This document shows, piece after piece, positions 17,723 to 28,344 of a DNA stretch of 64,000 nucleotides. A model generated the notes under the pieces. It was given only the letters and a program-made list of their open reading frames with translations, did no database searches and had not been told where the DNA came from. The stretch spans positions 46,034-110,033 of the forward strand of contig JAFEGA010000013.1 of assembly GCA_018240285.1 (NCBI GenBank), given 5' to 3'. Position numbers and translations under genes: made by a program. This DNA comes from Pseudomonadota bacterium (GTDB taxonomy: Bacteria; Pseudomonadota; Gammaproteobacteria; Burkholderiales; Nitrosomonadaceae). Position 1 is the stretch's first letter. Each line of letters opens with the position of its first letter.

Positions 17723-19912
17723 TTAGTGCGGTAAGTAATCATCAAAGGGCAGCAAGGCATTGGCTCTGCCTTCCGCGCCAACCGCTGGAATTATAATGAA
17801 TTCATCCGCAGCCAATACGTCACTCAATGGATTTACTTCGGAGCTTGCTGCATGACCGTGAGGAACCGGCAATTCAGGGTGATCGAACGGCGCCTTTTCA
17901 TACCGCACGCGATCGTCCGTCAGGCTTTTTAGAAAATTGAGCAGATCTTCGCGGCGCTGTGGCGAAAGCCGTAAATCAACCAGAGCGAAAACCTTGCCGA
18001 ATTCTTTCGGCGGCGTTTCAAAGTTACCGCCGCGGGTATAAAACTCCAATACCTCTTCCAATGTCGCCATGCCGCCGTTGTGCATGTACGGCCCTGTCAG
18101 TTCAATGTTTCTCAGCGAAGGAATTTTGAAAGAACCTGTGGCAGCGCTCAGAAAGCGTTTTCTTTTCGCTTTTTTCAGTTCCGCGCGCGCCGTTTCCGCA
18201 GTGGGAATGAAGATGCCGGCCGGGTTAAAACAACCGGAGGTATTTTGCGGCTGTTTCTGAATACCGTCGCTGCGAGTGAATAGCAACGGATGCGGTTTGT
18301 CGCGATCGATTGCGATGGCCGTGTCGAGATCGCAAGGCCGCACATCCGCGACGTAGGGATCGATAACCGCGGCTGTGTTGCCGGCCAAAAGTTGCATATA
18401 TTGATCGGCGAACGATAACGGGTTGCCGAAGGGATCGGCGGCGCCGAGCCCGGGATCGTTTGCGAGCGGTGTGACACCGGTGCCGGAAAAACCGGTATCT
18501 TGAAACATCATGCCGCCGGTCAGCGATAAATACGTCACCACGTTGGTGGTGCTGATGCGGAAACTCTCATTGCCGAAAGCATGCGGATTAATTTTTTGCA
18601 GGATGCCGTTGGTTACCACGGCGGCAGAGGTAAAGTTCGGTCCGATATGGCAGAGCGCACAGTGCGAATCGCGGAATATATCCAAGCCGCGCTGCGCCGA
18701 TTCATTCAATCCGACCGGCATGCCATGTTCGTCGACTTCACTTTGATCGAATGGGGAATCGTCGGAAATCAAGGTAGCGATATACATTTGCAGCGATAAT
18801 CCGAAAAACATGGCGAAATTCGCTTCGGTTTGATTGTAAGCCAATGTATGGGTTGCCGATGTTGCCGGAGGAAAACCGAATTGTTCATTGGGGATATCGC
18901 TCCAATATTTCGGATTGAATGCTTTCTGGATCAGTTGGTAGTATTTGGTATTCAATCCTTTCTGCAAATTATTGGGCGTACTGAAGGCGAAACTGCTCAG
19001 AACGCTATCGTTCCAATGCACTTGCTGATGTTCCAGCGGTTGGCGGTAATGCAATTTGCGGCCGAGGTCGGCAAAAGTGCGGCCACGACAGCCCATTTCA
19101 AAATCGTCCAGCGGCGGAGCAACCGCTTGGGAAGCCAGCGAGGAATTGATGAGCCATAAACGTTTCTTGGTGACTGTGCCGTCGCTTTTTTTAACCCATA
19201 CGCCGGCGCTGGGATCGCGATCACCCCACGGGCTGCTGCCGTTGAAGATATTGTTGGCGCGGCCATCCCAAAAATTGCGGAAATTGAAAACGGCGTTGAT
19301 AACCGTCGGTGTGTTACGCGGCTCCACTTTACGCACACCTTTGGTATCGATATGGAAAACCGCATCGGCGCTACGCTCGCACGGATCGTTTTTTTCCTGA
19401 AACCATTCGACATCGCGGTAGCTGCCGCCGAAAGTTCCTGACGATGCCACGACATCGTCGCTGATATAAACCGGCATTCCGAGCGGATTCATCGGATCAT
19501 CGGTTTGGAAAAACGGAAAATCGCTTCTTTTCAATGCGGTGTTGGGGCCGTGCATAGAGCCGTTGCTGGCCACGGAGAATTCTTTTGGCCGCTTGCTATT
19601 TCTACCGGTGGGTGCAAGCTGATTTTTTGTGCGCCGGTCGGCGCCGGCATGAAAATGGCAGCTGGCGCAAGCGATGCCGTCGCTACCGACGTTAATATCC
19701 CAAAACAAGGCTTTTCCCAGGGCGATCGCTTTTTCTTTGTCGATGATGATTGGATCGGAGCCATCGAGCAAACCGGGCACTTCGGGAACCGGCGCACCTT
19801 TCAGTATCATCGGCATAGGGCCGAAGTCGGCATGCGAGGTCGAATAGGTGAGCAGTACAAGGCAACATGCCTTGATGATGCAGATGATCGATTTTTTAAT
19901 AGTTATTAGCAT
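17723..19912 (-). CDS. Large di-haem cytochrome c peroxidase / MauG-like protein
   Basis: A 729-residue exported di-haem protein. The start is set at 19912 because it gives a clean signal peptide (MLITIKKSIICIIKACCLVL... cut near TSHA); the frame extends to 19945. Two c-type haem motifs are present: CASCH (about 82-86) and CALCH (about 420). The N-terminal region has LGKALFWDINVG and the C-terminal region PSLRNIELTGPYMHNGGMATLEEVLEFY, both typical of the CCP/MauG superfamily. It is about twice the length of an ordinary bacterial peroxidase (320-350), with inserted loops between the haem domains. Periplasmic peroxide reduction or protein oxidation is possible; substrate unknown. Stands alone. 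Confidence 0.85.
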   Translation of the reverse strand: MLITIKKSIICIIKACCLVLLTYSTSHADFGPMPMILKGAPVPEVPGLLDGSDPIIIDKEKAIALGKALFWDINVGSDGIACASCHFHAGADRRTKNQLAPTGRNSKRPKEFSVASNGSMHGPNTALKRSDFPFFQTDDPMNPLGMPVYISDDVVASSGTFGGSYRDVEWFQEKNDPCERSADAVFHIDTKGVRKVEPRNTPTVINAVFNFRNFWDGRANNIFNGSSPWGDRDPSAGVWVKKSDGTVTKKRLWLINSSLASQAVAPPLDDFEMGCRGRTFADLGRKLHYRQPLEHQQVHWNDSVLSSFAFSTPNNLQKGLNTKYYQLIQKAFNPKYWSDIPNEQFGFPPATSATHTLAYNQTEANFAMFFGLSLQMYIATLISDDSPFDQSEVDEHGMPVGLNESAQRGLDIFRDSHCALCHIGPNFTSAAVVTNGILQKINPHAFGNESFRISTTNVVTYLSLTGGMMFQDTGFSGTGVTPLANDPGLGAADPFGNPLSFADQYMQLLAGNTAAVIDPYVADVRPCDLDTAIAIDRDKPHPLLFTRSDGIQKQPQNTSGCFNPAGIFIPTAETARAELKKAKRKRFLSAATGSFKIPSLRNIELTGPYMHNGGMATLEEVLEFYTRGGNFETPPKEFGKVFALVDLRLSPQRREDLLNFLKSLTDDRVRYEKAPFDHPELPVPHGHAASSEVNPLSDVLAADEFIIIPAVGAEGRANALLPFDDYLPH

Positions 19913-20070
19913 GATAATATTTCTGGCGTTTCCACAACCCGGCATTCATGCTCCTGAGCATTCGAATTTTTCCCTGTCATTTTCCGTGCGGATGCCAGCA
20001 CGCCTTTCTATCTTGTCAGCAGCAAAATTCAGTAAATTCTTTTGGCAATGTAGCCGAGTGAATTCTTTAA

Positions 20071-20109
20071 GGAAAAACGGAAGTTAAAAATTGCCGCCAC
20101 CGTTTTTCC
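20071..20109. terminator. Terminator hairpin after PEP-CTERM gene
   Basis: GGAAAAACGG (20071-20080) pairs with CCGTTTTTCC (20100-20109), a perfect 10-bp stem, placed about 22 bases beyond the stop of the PEP-CTERM gene. No long U-run follows the stem, so efficiency is uncertain. Confidence 0.6.
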
Positions 20110-20131
20110 TCTGGCTAAAATGGTTTGCAGA

Positions 20132-20965
20132 CTATGCGATAGCCTGAAGCGAGTCTTTGTGATATTTGCGCATGCGCCATCCGACCAAACCCAAGCCTGC
20201 CAGCAACATCGCCCAGGTATCCGCTTCCGGCACTGCGCTGACGGTCAATTCAAATGCACCGCCCGCAGTCGCATGATCGGTGCCGCCGATATAGACGGTG
20301 TACCAACCTGCTGCCAAATCATTGAATGTCAGTGATACAAGATGAGTGCTGGTGCTGCCGGTGACTCCGTTCTCAAAAGTGTTGGTGAGACTGACGTCGT
20401 GCGCGCCGGTCAAAATGGTTTCACCCCAACCGGTTGTCGCAGCGGCATGAGCAGGGCCGGAAACCGCATAACCAAGCGTTTCGATCATGTTGCCACCTTG
20501 GCCGTTCGCCATCCAAAGCGTGCCCGCGTCGCCCATTACCCCGGTGGCATTAAACGAATGCGGTGTGCCGAATCCCGCGTTACTGAGTTCCGAAGCAAAA
20601 TCGGTGGTACCGCCGTCAAATACAGCGGCGCCGCTTGCCCAGACGGTCACGCCGGGTGAGAAACCGGAGTCGCCGGAGACTGTCACGGTAACATCGGCGA
20701 ATGCCGCATCGTTTCTGAATGTCCACCAATCGCCGGTGTGCGCCCAAGCGGAGTAGTTGAGAAAGGGATTGTCGGAGTAGGCGCTTTTCAAGCCGCTTTC
20801 ATTTGCGGAAATGGTACTTCCCAGAGTTACGATGTTGCCGCTGCTCCAGCCCTTGAATCCGACTGCACCGGCAGCATAAACGTTGCTGCTGGCCAATGCG
20901 GCGGCTGAAAGCAAGGCAGCCGAAACCAGTGCATTGGTTTTGTTGTGATATGATTTTGTTTTCAT
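20132..20965 (-). CDS. PEP-CTERM sorting-domain protein
   Basis: A 277-residue exported protein with a signal peptide (about 1-31, ending NVYA) and a C-terminal exosortase signal: VPEADTWAMLLAGLGLVGWRMRK (about 244-266), i.e. the PEP motif, a hydrophobic helix and a basic stop. The basic tail is longer than usual (KYHKDSLQAIA). The mature part is Gly/Ala/Thr-rich, low in Lys and beta-predicted, as in many exosortase substrates linked to extracellular polysaccharide. Exosortase itself is not in this window. The leader is long (about 240 nt) and contains a GEMM-like riboswitch, so c-di-GMP type control is likely. Specific role unknown. Confidence 0.85.
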   Translation of the reverse strand: MKTKSYHNKTNALVSAALLSAAALASSNVYAAGAVGFKGWSSGNIVTLGSTISANESGLKSAYSDNPFLNYSAWAHTGDWWTFRNDAAFADVTVTVSGDSGFSPGVTVWASGAAVFDGGTTDFASELSNAGFGTPHSFNATGVMGDAGTLWMANGQGGNMIETLGYAVSGPAHAAATTGWGETILTGAHDVSLTNTFENGVTGSTSTHLVSLTFNDLAAGWYTVYIGGTDHATAGGAFELTVSAVPEADTWAMLLAGLGLVGWRMRKYHKDSLQAIA

Positions 20966-21127
20966 ATTCTTTTCTCCAGAATTGTTGCTATTTGTAAGAT
21001 TTCAAGGCGCCGTTGATTGCTTATAAAATTGGGAAAGGGCAAATTGGCAGCGCCTCTTTTTTTGAATGATGCGCTGGAAACGGGTCGATAGTTTTCTATA
21101 CTCCGATCCAGTTACTCCCCATCACTC

Positions 21128-21205
21128 CTGGGAGGCAACCCGGCTATCTCATGATGAGATCCATTGGCTTTCCGTACCTGCCTTGGGCAAGCGTGGCTTT
21201 GTCTG
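21128..21205 (-). promoter_or_regulatory. GEMM-like (c-di-GMP-I / cGAMP) riboswitch, candidate
   Basis: In the minus-strand leader of the PEP-CTERM gene the sequence runs GGAAAGCC, a 7-bp stem ATCTCAT/ATGAGAT around 21147-21162, then AGCCGGGTTGCC. This order (GnAAAGCC, stem, AGCCGGGTTgCC) is that of the 3' half of class I cyclic-di-GMP/cGAMP riboswitches. The 5' half (AAAGCCACGCTTGCCC...GGCAGGTAC) can form a stem but lacks the standard GNRA tetraloop, so the match is partial. About 160 nt separate the core from the ATG. The remaining bases of the 448-base gap hold the AT-rich promoter region of this gene and of purB. Confidence 0.6.
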
Positions 21206-21383
21206 ATATCTTTCTTTAATAAATTACGTTTTTGTATTCTATGGGAATATTTCCGCAAAGCAATGTGACAAATTGCCGCTGCGGCAAATTACCGCAGCCC
21301 AATATTGACGGGGCATTGCCATGGAAATCAGCAATGCTTAACTGGAAAAATTAACCGCTTTGAGCACAAGGCTGGCGTGGTAA

Positions 21384-22790
<1,407 letters not shown>

Positions 22791-22874
22791 AAATTATTTC
22801 TTCAAGCAATAGATTGAATTGGCAAGATAATTCAATAAATTCAGACTTAATTCCAGATAAATTTTCATCGATGG

Positions 22875-22903
22875 CTTGAAATCCGATGCAGCTATCCCAA
22901 TAT
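22875..22903 (+). promoter_or_regulatory. Sigma-32 (RpoH) type heat-shock promoter of grpE
   Basis: CTTGAAA (22875-22881), then 14 bases, then CCCAATAT (22896-22903). This matches the heat-shock consensus CTTGAAA-N11-16-CCCCATNT with a one-base change in the -10. Transcription would start near 22910, and a GAGGAGG ribosome site (22919-22925) precedes the ATG at 22930. Confidence 0.8.
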
Positions 22904-22929
22904 CGCTTCCACAGTTATGAGGAGGTACG

Positions 22930-23523
22930 ATGCAAAGTTCAGAAAATTCACAAACCACGGAAGCTAACCAAACCGCAACGCCGGATTCTCAAGAAGAAAT
23001 CAAAATACCAGGTGTTACCGGCGATGCCACCATTCAGACGGGAGGAATCACCAATTCTCAACCCGATCTCGAGCATTTATTGAAAGAAGCGGAAATCAAA
23101 GCGGCCGAGCACCATGATGCTTGGATACGCGCCAAGGCGGAAACGGAAAATATCCGCAAACGCGCGCAAAGCGATATTGCCAATGCGCATAAGTATGCCG
23201 TGGAAAATTTTTCCGCCGAGCTGCTGACCGTAATGGATAGCTTGGATGCGGCGTTGGCGGTTGAGAATGCCACTGTCGAAAATTTTAAAAATGGCATGGA
23301 ATTGACACAGAAACAATTGATCAGTGTCTTCGATAAATTCAACATCAAGGCGATTGATCCTAAAGGCGAGAAGTTCGATCCGCATCAGCACCAAGCCATG
23401 TGCATGGTCGATTCCGAGCAAGCGCCCAATACCGTGGTTCAAGTCATGCAAAAGGGGTACAAACTGCATGACCGTATCATCCGTCCGGCGCTCGTTTCAG
23501 TCTCGAAAGCGAAAGACTCTTGA
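22930..23523 (+). CDS. grpE: Nucleotide exchange factor GrpE
   Basis: The 197-residue cytosolic co-chaperone that releases ADP from DnaK. The N-terminal 50 residues are polar and disordered, then a long helix (about 50-110: [19 protein letters not shown]...[14 protein letters not shown]) for dimerisation, then the beta-wing with [18 protein letters not shown] (about 149-166) and [25 protein letters not shown] at the end, the classical GrpE signature. GAGGAGG lies five bases before the start. First gene of grpE-dnaK-dnaJ; the sigma-32 type promoter immediately upstream explains its heat induction. Confidence 0.97.
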   Translation: MQSSENSQTTEANQTATPDSQEEIKIPGVTGDATIQTGGITNSQPDLEHLLKEAEIKAAEHHDAWIRAKAETENIRKRAQSDIANAHKYAVENFSAELLTVMDSLDAALAVENATVENFKNGMELTQKQLISVFDKFNIKAIDPKGEKFDPHQHQAMCMVDSEQAPNTVVQVMQKGYKLHDRIIRPALVSVSKAKDS

Positions 23524-23579
23524 TTTTTTTCCAAGTATCTCCATTTTTATACCAATTTAATCTTTAGAAGGATCTAGAC

Positions 23580-25517
23580 ATGGCAAAAATCATCGGTATC
23601 GATCTGGGTACCACAAACTCATGCGTAGCCGTCATGGAAAACGGCACCCCCAAAGTCATCGAAAACTCGGAAGGTGCGCGGACGACGCCTTCGATTGTAG
23701 CGTATGCGGAAGACAATGAAATTTTGGTGGGCGCTTCGGCCAAACGCCAAGCCATCACCAATCCGAAAAATACCTTGTTTGCGGTCAAGCGATTGATCGG
23801 ACGCCGTTTTGATGAAGACATGGTGCAGCGCGACATTAAAATGGTGCCGTACAGCATCGTCAAAGCGGATAACAACGACGCCTGGGTGGAAGTGCGCGGC
23901 AAGAAAATCGCACCGCCGGAAGTGTCTGCGCAAGTATTGATGAAAATGAAGAAAACAGCCGAGGATTATCTCGGTGAAACGGTAACCGAAGCCGTGATTA
24001 CGGTTCCGGCGTATTTTAACGATTCGCAGCGGCAAGCCACCAAGGACGCGGGACGCATTGCCGGTCTTGAAGTCAAGCGGATTATCAATGAACCGACCGC
24101 TGCGGCGCTGGCATTCGGTCTGGATAAAAAAGAAGGTGACCGCAAGATTGCGGTTTATGACTTGGGCGGCGGCACGTTCGATATTTCCATCATCGAGATC
24201 GCCGAGGTCGAAGGTGAGCATCAATTTGAAGTGCTAGCAACCAACGGCGATACATTCCTTGGCGGCGAGGATTTCGATTCGCGCGTGATGGAATATCTGG
24301 TCGATGAATTCAAGAAAGAAACCGGCATCGACCTGAAGAAAGATATGCTGGCATTGCAGCGGCTGAAAGATGCGGCGGAGAAAACCAAAATCGAATTGTC
24401 ATCGAGCCAGCAAACCGAGGTGAATTTGCCGTACATTACCGCAGATGCTTCTGGACCGAAACATCTGGCCGTCAAGATCACCCGCGCGAAACTAGAAAGT
24501 CTGGTGGAAGATTTGATCGAACGCACCGCCGGACCTTGCCGCACGGCGATTAAAGATGCCGGACTAACGGCATCCGAAATCGATGACGTCATTCTGGTGG
24601 GTGGACAAACCCGTATGCCGAAAGTACAGGACAAGGTCAAGGAAATATTCGGTAAAGAGCCGCGCAAGGATGTTAATCCTGATGAAGCGGTGGCGGTTGG
24701 CGCAGCTATTCAAGGCGGTGTGCTGAAAGGCGACGTGAAGGATGTCCTGTTGCTGGATGTGACGCCATTGTCGCTGGGTATCGAGACACTGGGTGGTGTG
24801 ATGACCAAACTGATTCAAAAAAACACCACGATTCCGACCAAGGCGCAGCAAGTGTTTTCGACCGCTGATGACAATCAAACTGCGGTGACGATTCACGTGT
24901 TGCAAGGTGAGCGTGAAATGGCATCGGGAAACAAAAGTCTCGGGCAGTTTAATTTGAGCGATATTCCACCGGCACCGCGCGGCATGCCGCAAATTGAAGT
25001 GACGTTCGATATCGACGCCAACGGCATTTTGCACGTATCGGCGAAAGATAAAGCGACCGGCAAGGAAAACAAAATCAAAATCCAGGCGAGTTCCGGTTTG
25101 TCGGATGCTGAGATCGAACGCATGGTTAAGGATGCCGAAGCGCACGCCGAGGAAGATCATAAGGCGGTGGAATTGGTTGCCAGCCGTAACCAGTGCGATG
25201 CAATGATTCATTCGGTTAAAAAATCGCTGAAAGAACATGGCGATCAATTAAGCGGTGATGAAAAAGCCAAAATCGAAGCTGCGCTGAAGGACGCCGAAGA
25301 TGTGCTCAAGACCGACAATAAGGACCAGATCGAAGCCAAAACACAAGCTTTGACCGAAGCTGCGCATAAACTGGCTGAAAAAATGTATCAGCAACAAGAC
25401 CAACAAAGCGGTCAGCATGCACAACCGGATTCCGGTGCATCGGCCGGCCGCGCTGAGAAACCGGTCGAGGGCGAGGTTGTTGATGCTGAGTTTGAGGAAG
25501 TTAAAAACAAGAAGTAA
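23580..25517 (+). CDS. dnaK: Molecular chaperone DnaK (Hsp70)
   Basis: A 645-residue Hsp70. Nucleotide-binding domain: [17 protein letters not shown] (about 4-20), [17 protein letters not shown] (about 142-158), [16 protein letters not shown] (about 193-208), [14 protein letters not shown] (about 338-351). Linker [16 protein letters not shown] (about 388-403). Substrate-binding domain and helical lid follow, ending in the acidic EEVKNKK tail. AGAAGGATC precedes the ATG. Lies 56 bases after grpE. A long hairpin separates it from dnaJ. Confidence 0.98.
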   Translation: MAKIIGIDLGTTNSCVAVMENGTPKVIENSEGARTTPSIVAYAEDNEILVGASAKRQAITNPKNTLFAVKRLIGRRFDEDMVQRDIKMVPYSIVKADNNDAWVEVRGKKIAPPEVSAQVLMKMKKTAEDYLGETVTEAVITVPAYFNDSQRQATKDAGRIAGLEVKRIINEPTAAALAFGLDKKEGDRKIAVYDLGGGTFDISIIEIAEVEGEHQFEVLATNGDTFLGGEDFDSRVMEYLVDEFKKETGIDLKKDMLALQRLKDAAEKTKIELSSSQQTEVNLPYITADASGPKHLAVKITRAKLESLVEDLIERTAGPCRTAIKDAGLTASEIDDVILVGGQTRMPKVQDKVKEIFGKEPRKDVNPDEAVAVGAAIQGGVLKGDVKDVLLLDVTPLSLGIETLGGVMTKLIQKNTTIPTKAQQVFSTADDNQTAVTIHVLQGEREMASGNKSLGQFNLSDIPPAPRGMPQIEVTFDIDANGILHVSAKDKATGKENKIKIQASSGLSDAEIERMVKDAEAHAEEDHKAVELVASRNQCDAMIHSVKKSLKEHGDQLSGDEKAKIEAALKDAEDVLKTDNKDQIEAKTQALTEAAHKLAEKMYQQQDQQSGQHAQPDSGASAGRAEKPVEGEVVDAEFEEVKNKK

Positions 25518-25534
25518 TTGCTGTTAAAACAGCG

Positions 25535-25589
25535 AACGCAGAGATGCGGCAGGAATCATAAAAATTCTTGTGCGCCCTCTGCGTTTTAG
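25535..25589 (+). terminator. Hairpin between dnaK and dnaJ
   Basis: AACGCAGAG (25535-25543) and CTCTGCGTT (25577-25585) form a perfect 9-bp stem with a 33-base loop, followed by a short T run (TTTT at 25584-25587). It could act as a leaky terminator or an RNA-stabilising/processing site that sets the DnaK:DnaJ ratio. Function inferred only. Confidence 0.45.
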
Positions 25590-25640
25590 TGTTTAAGTAA
25601 AGCTTAATAAATTAACCATTAAAGCGGTGATGAAGTCAAA

Positions 25641-26750
25641 ATGAGTAAGCGAGATTATTATCATGTTCTCGGCGTCAGCCGCGATGCCGACGAAGCGGCC
25701 ATCAAAAAAGCGTATCGTAAACTGGCGATGAAATATCATCCCGACCGGAATGCCGGTGACGTTAAATCGGAAGAAATGTTCAAAGAAGCTAAGGAAGCTT
25801 ATGAAGTATTGACGGATGCGAATAAACGAGCAGCGTATGATCAATTCGGTCATGCCGGGGTCGATGCCAGCGCGGGAGGAAGTGGCGGCGCGCATGGTTT
25901 CAGCGAAGCGTTTAGCGATATTTTCGGTGATATTTTCGGTGGACGCGGCGGACGTTCCAATGTGCACCGCGGCTCCGATCTGCGCTACAACTTGGAAATT
26001 TCCCTGGAACAGGCGGCGCATGGAACCGAAACAAAAATTCGCATTCCTACCATGGAAAATTGTGATACTTGTCACGGCAGCGGCTCCAAACCGGGCAGTT
26101 CACCGAAAACATGCCCGACTTGTAACGGTCACGGACAAGTCAGAATGCAGCAGGGATTTTTCTCCATCCAGCAGACTTGCCCAAAGTGTCAAGGTAACGG
26201 CAAAATCATTACACACCCTTGCGCGAGCTGTCATGGCTCAGGGCGTGTTAAACAGCACAAGACACTCAATGTAAAAATTCCGGAAGGGGTGGACGATGGC
26301 GATCGCATCCGTATATCCGGCGAAGGTGAAGCCGGATTAAACGGCGGTCCACCCGGTGATTTATACGTTGTGATCCATTTATCCGCGCACTCGGTTTTCC
26401 GCCGCGATGGTGATAATTTACATTGTGAAATCCCGATTAGCTTTACCGTGGCAGCACTTGGCGGAGAAATTGAAGTACCGACGCTGGAGGGGCACGCAAA
26501 AATCAAAGTACCGGCTGAAACACAAACCGGGAAGATTTTTCGTCTGCGTAACAAAGGCATTAAAGGTGTGCGCAGCCATGATAAAGGCGATTTGCTATGT
26601 CATGTTGTTGTGGAAACGCCAGTTAAACTGACAGCGCGGCAGAAAGAATTGCTGGAGGAATTGGAAGCCATCAGCCTGAAAGACGGCCCGCGTCACAGTC
26701 CGCGCGCAAAATCGTGGATGGATAAGGCACGCGAATTTTTCTCCGAGTAA
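25641..26750 (+). CDS. dnaJ: Chaperone protein DnaJ
   Basis: A 369-residue type I Hsp40. J domain at 1-70 with the HPD tripeptide (YHPDRNAG), a Gly/Phe-rich linker (about 72-110, [10 protein letters not shown]), and the zinc-binding region with four CxxCxGxG repeats ([42 protein letters not shown]; about 138-212). C-terminal substrate-binding domains follow. Third gene of the heat-shock cluster, 123 bases after dnaK. Confidence 0.98.
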   Translation: MSKRDYYHVLGVSRDADEAAIKKAYRKLAMKYHPDRNAGDVKSEEMFKEAKEAYEVLTDANKRAAYDQFGHAGVDASAGGSGGAHGFSEAFSDIFGDIFGGRGGRSNVHRGSDLRYNLEISLEQAAHGTETKIRIPTMENCDTCHGSGSKPGSSPKTCPTCNGHGQVRMQQGFFSIQQTCPKCQGNGKIITHPCASCHGSGRVKQHKTLNVKIPEGVDDGDRIRISGEGEAGLNGGPPGDLYVVIHLSAHSVFRRDGDNLHCEIPISFTVAALGGEIEVPTLEGHAKIKVPAETQTGKIFRLRNKGIKGVRSHDKGDLLCHVVVETPVKLTARQKELLEELEAISLKDGPRHSPRAKSWMDKAREFFSE

Positions 26751-26879
26751 CAACATTTGTGAGTTGTGGGATGAATCGTTGTTTCCGCAACCATAGCTGC
26801 CGCTGAATCGAGGCCAGTCACAACCGGCTTATTTGTCGTCTGTATCTTTCGGAGTGTGCGCGTTGGTTGTTGTATTGAT

Positions 26880-26910
26880 ATCCAATACTGATGGGTTAGC
26901 GGTATTGGAT
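26880..26910. terminator. Inverted repeat between dnaJ and the quinone reductase gene
   Basis: ATCCAATAC (26880-26888) and GTATTGGAT (26902-26910) form a perfect 9-bp stem with a 13-base loop in the gap between two convergent genes. There is no strong T run, so a bidirectional terminator is likely but weakly supported. Confidence 0.45.
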
Positions 26911-26922
26911 GTCGTTTAAGCG

Positions 26923-27921
26923 TTATTTCACCGTCAAAACGACCTTACCCGCGGGGTGATTTTGCTCAAGAAATTGCTGAGCCGCTGCTGCATCCGAAAG
27001 CGCAAAGCTACGCGCGATTTTTATGGTCAATTTGTTTTCATCAAACAACTGAGCGCACTGCTGTAGTATTTCACCTTGATGAAGCTTCGCTTCCGCCCAT
27101 TCCATCAGAACGGGCGACAACATCAATTCCAGACTGAAACGCACATTGCGTTTGCGCGCTTCGCTCCAGTCCGTATCCGCTGACGGTTGCAGGATGGTGA
27201 CGACATCACCGTACGGTTTTACACAGCGAAAGCAAGTCTGCAATACCTCGGGGCCCACGGTATCGAATGCGATATCCACTCCCTTCCCGGCTGTCCAGCG
27301 CATCACTTCGGTAACCACATCCTGCGTCCGGTAGTTGATGGTTTGATCGGCACCCAATTGCCGGGCAAAATTCGCCTTTTCCTCACTGCTGACTGTTGTA
27401 ATTACTTGCGCACCGGCCAATTTCGCCAATTGGATCGCGGCGTGACCGACACCACCGGCGCCGGCATGAATCAATACCGTTTGACCGCTGGAAATGCGTG
27501 TCCGGTCGTATAAAGCTTCCCACGCGGTGATAAAAACCAGCGGTGCGGCGGCGGCTTGCTCAAACGATAACGTGCGCGGTTTGAGTGCGGCCAATCCGGC
27601 ATCGACCAGAACATACTCAGCATAGGTGCCTTGCCGGTTATTAAAGCCAGGTTGTGAGAAATAAACTTCATCGCCAGGGGTGAAATTTTTTACCTGCGAA
27701 CCGGTGGCTGCCACGATCCCGGCACCGTCACAACCGGGAATTACCGGAAAAGTAACCGGAAAACGCTCCGGCGCTGAGCGGATCTTACAATCGATCGGAT
27801 TGATACCGGCAGCCTTAATATGAACCAGGATCTGATGCTCGCCGCATTCACCGGGTGATCCGATTTCACCATACTGCAGCACATCGGCTGCGCCGCCCGT
27901 ACTAAAATAGATTGCTTTCAT
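26923..27921 (-). CDS. Zinc-independent quinone oxidoreductase-like (MDR family)
   Basis: A 332-residue medium-chain dehydrogenase/reductase of the quinone oxidoreductase type, using NAD(P)H to reduce quinones or activated alkenes. The N-terminal GroES-like domain has GINPIDCKIRSA and FPVIPGCDGAGIV (about 36-68). The Rossmann domain has VLIHAGAGGVGHAAIQLAK (about 149-167), the AxxGxxG variant typical of this subfamily. The structural zinc Cys cluster of alcohol dehydrogenases is missing. Stands alone on the minus strand. Physiological substrate unknown. Confidence 0.85.
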   Translation of the reverse strand: MKAIYFSTGGAADVLQYGEIGSPGECGEHQILVHIKAAGINPIDCKIRSAPERFPVTFPVIPGCDGAGIVAATGSQVKNFTPGDEVYFSQPGFNNRQGTYAEYVLVDAGLAALKPRTLSFEQAAAAPLVFITAWEALYDRTRISSGQTVLIHAGAGGVGHAAIQLAKLAGAQVITTVSSEEKANFARQLGADQTINYRTQDVVTEVMRWTAGKGVDIAFDTVGPEVLQTCFRCVKPYGDVVTILQPSADTDWSEARKRNVRFSLELMLSPVLMEWAEAKLHQGEILQQCAQLFDENKLTIKIARSFALSDAAAAQQFLEQNHPAGKVVLTVK

Positions 27922-28029
27922 TTGCTCGCTCTTGATCTTTCTAGTGATGTGAGGGTTCAGATTTTACCGGTGCATGCGGTATATTTGCACTCGATATTTT
28001 GCTGGTGCACTGGATGACAAATCGCTTTT

Positions 28030-28269
28030 TTATTGGACACCGGTGATGATGTCGTATAGCTTGTCTTTGAGCAGCAAGCGTTTCTTTTTCAATTCCTCAA
28101 AATATTCATCGGCGGTATTTTCAACGCCTTCCTCAATCCGCAAAATTTCCCGATTGATTTCATGATATTCCTCGAACAGGCGCGCAAAATGACTGTTTTG
28201 CGTTTTCAATTCATGGATACGATCATAATATTCAGGAAATTCGTGGTGTAAATCGTGTTTGTCGATCAT
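28030..28269 (-). CDS. YdcH family protein (DUF465)
   Basis: A 79-residue all-helical protein of the YdcH/DUF465 family. The pattern HHEFPEYYDRIHELKTQNSH at the N-terminus and the KKKRLLLKDKLYDII end are typical; the fold is a two-helix coiled coil. Two ATGs are possible; AAGGAG stands one base before the first (28275) but seven before the second (28269), so the second is chosen. Role in the cell is not established. Confidence 0.85.
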   Translation of the reverse strand: MIDKHDLHHEFPEYYDRIHELKTQNSHFARLFEEYHEINREILRIEEGVENTADEYFEELKKKRLLLKDKLYDIITGVQ

Positions 28270-28344
28270 GAGCATGCTCCTTATCGTTTATTTAATTCAA
28301 TGATGATATTTTGATTAATTCCAACGGATCGGCGCTGATACAAA

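Noticed and set aside
21255..21272. Sigma-54-like site before the PEP-CTERM leader (TGTCAC...TTTGC)
   Set aside because: The -24 GG is GT and the spacing is one base too long, so it does not fit the consensus.
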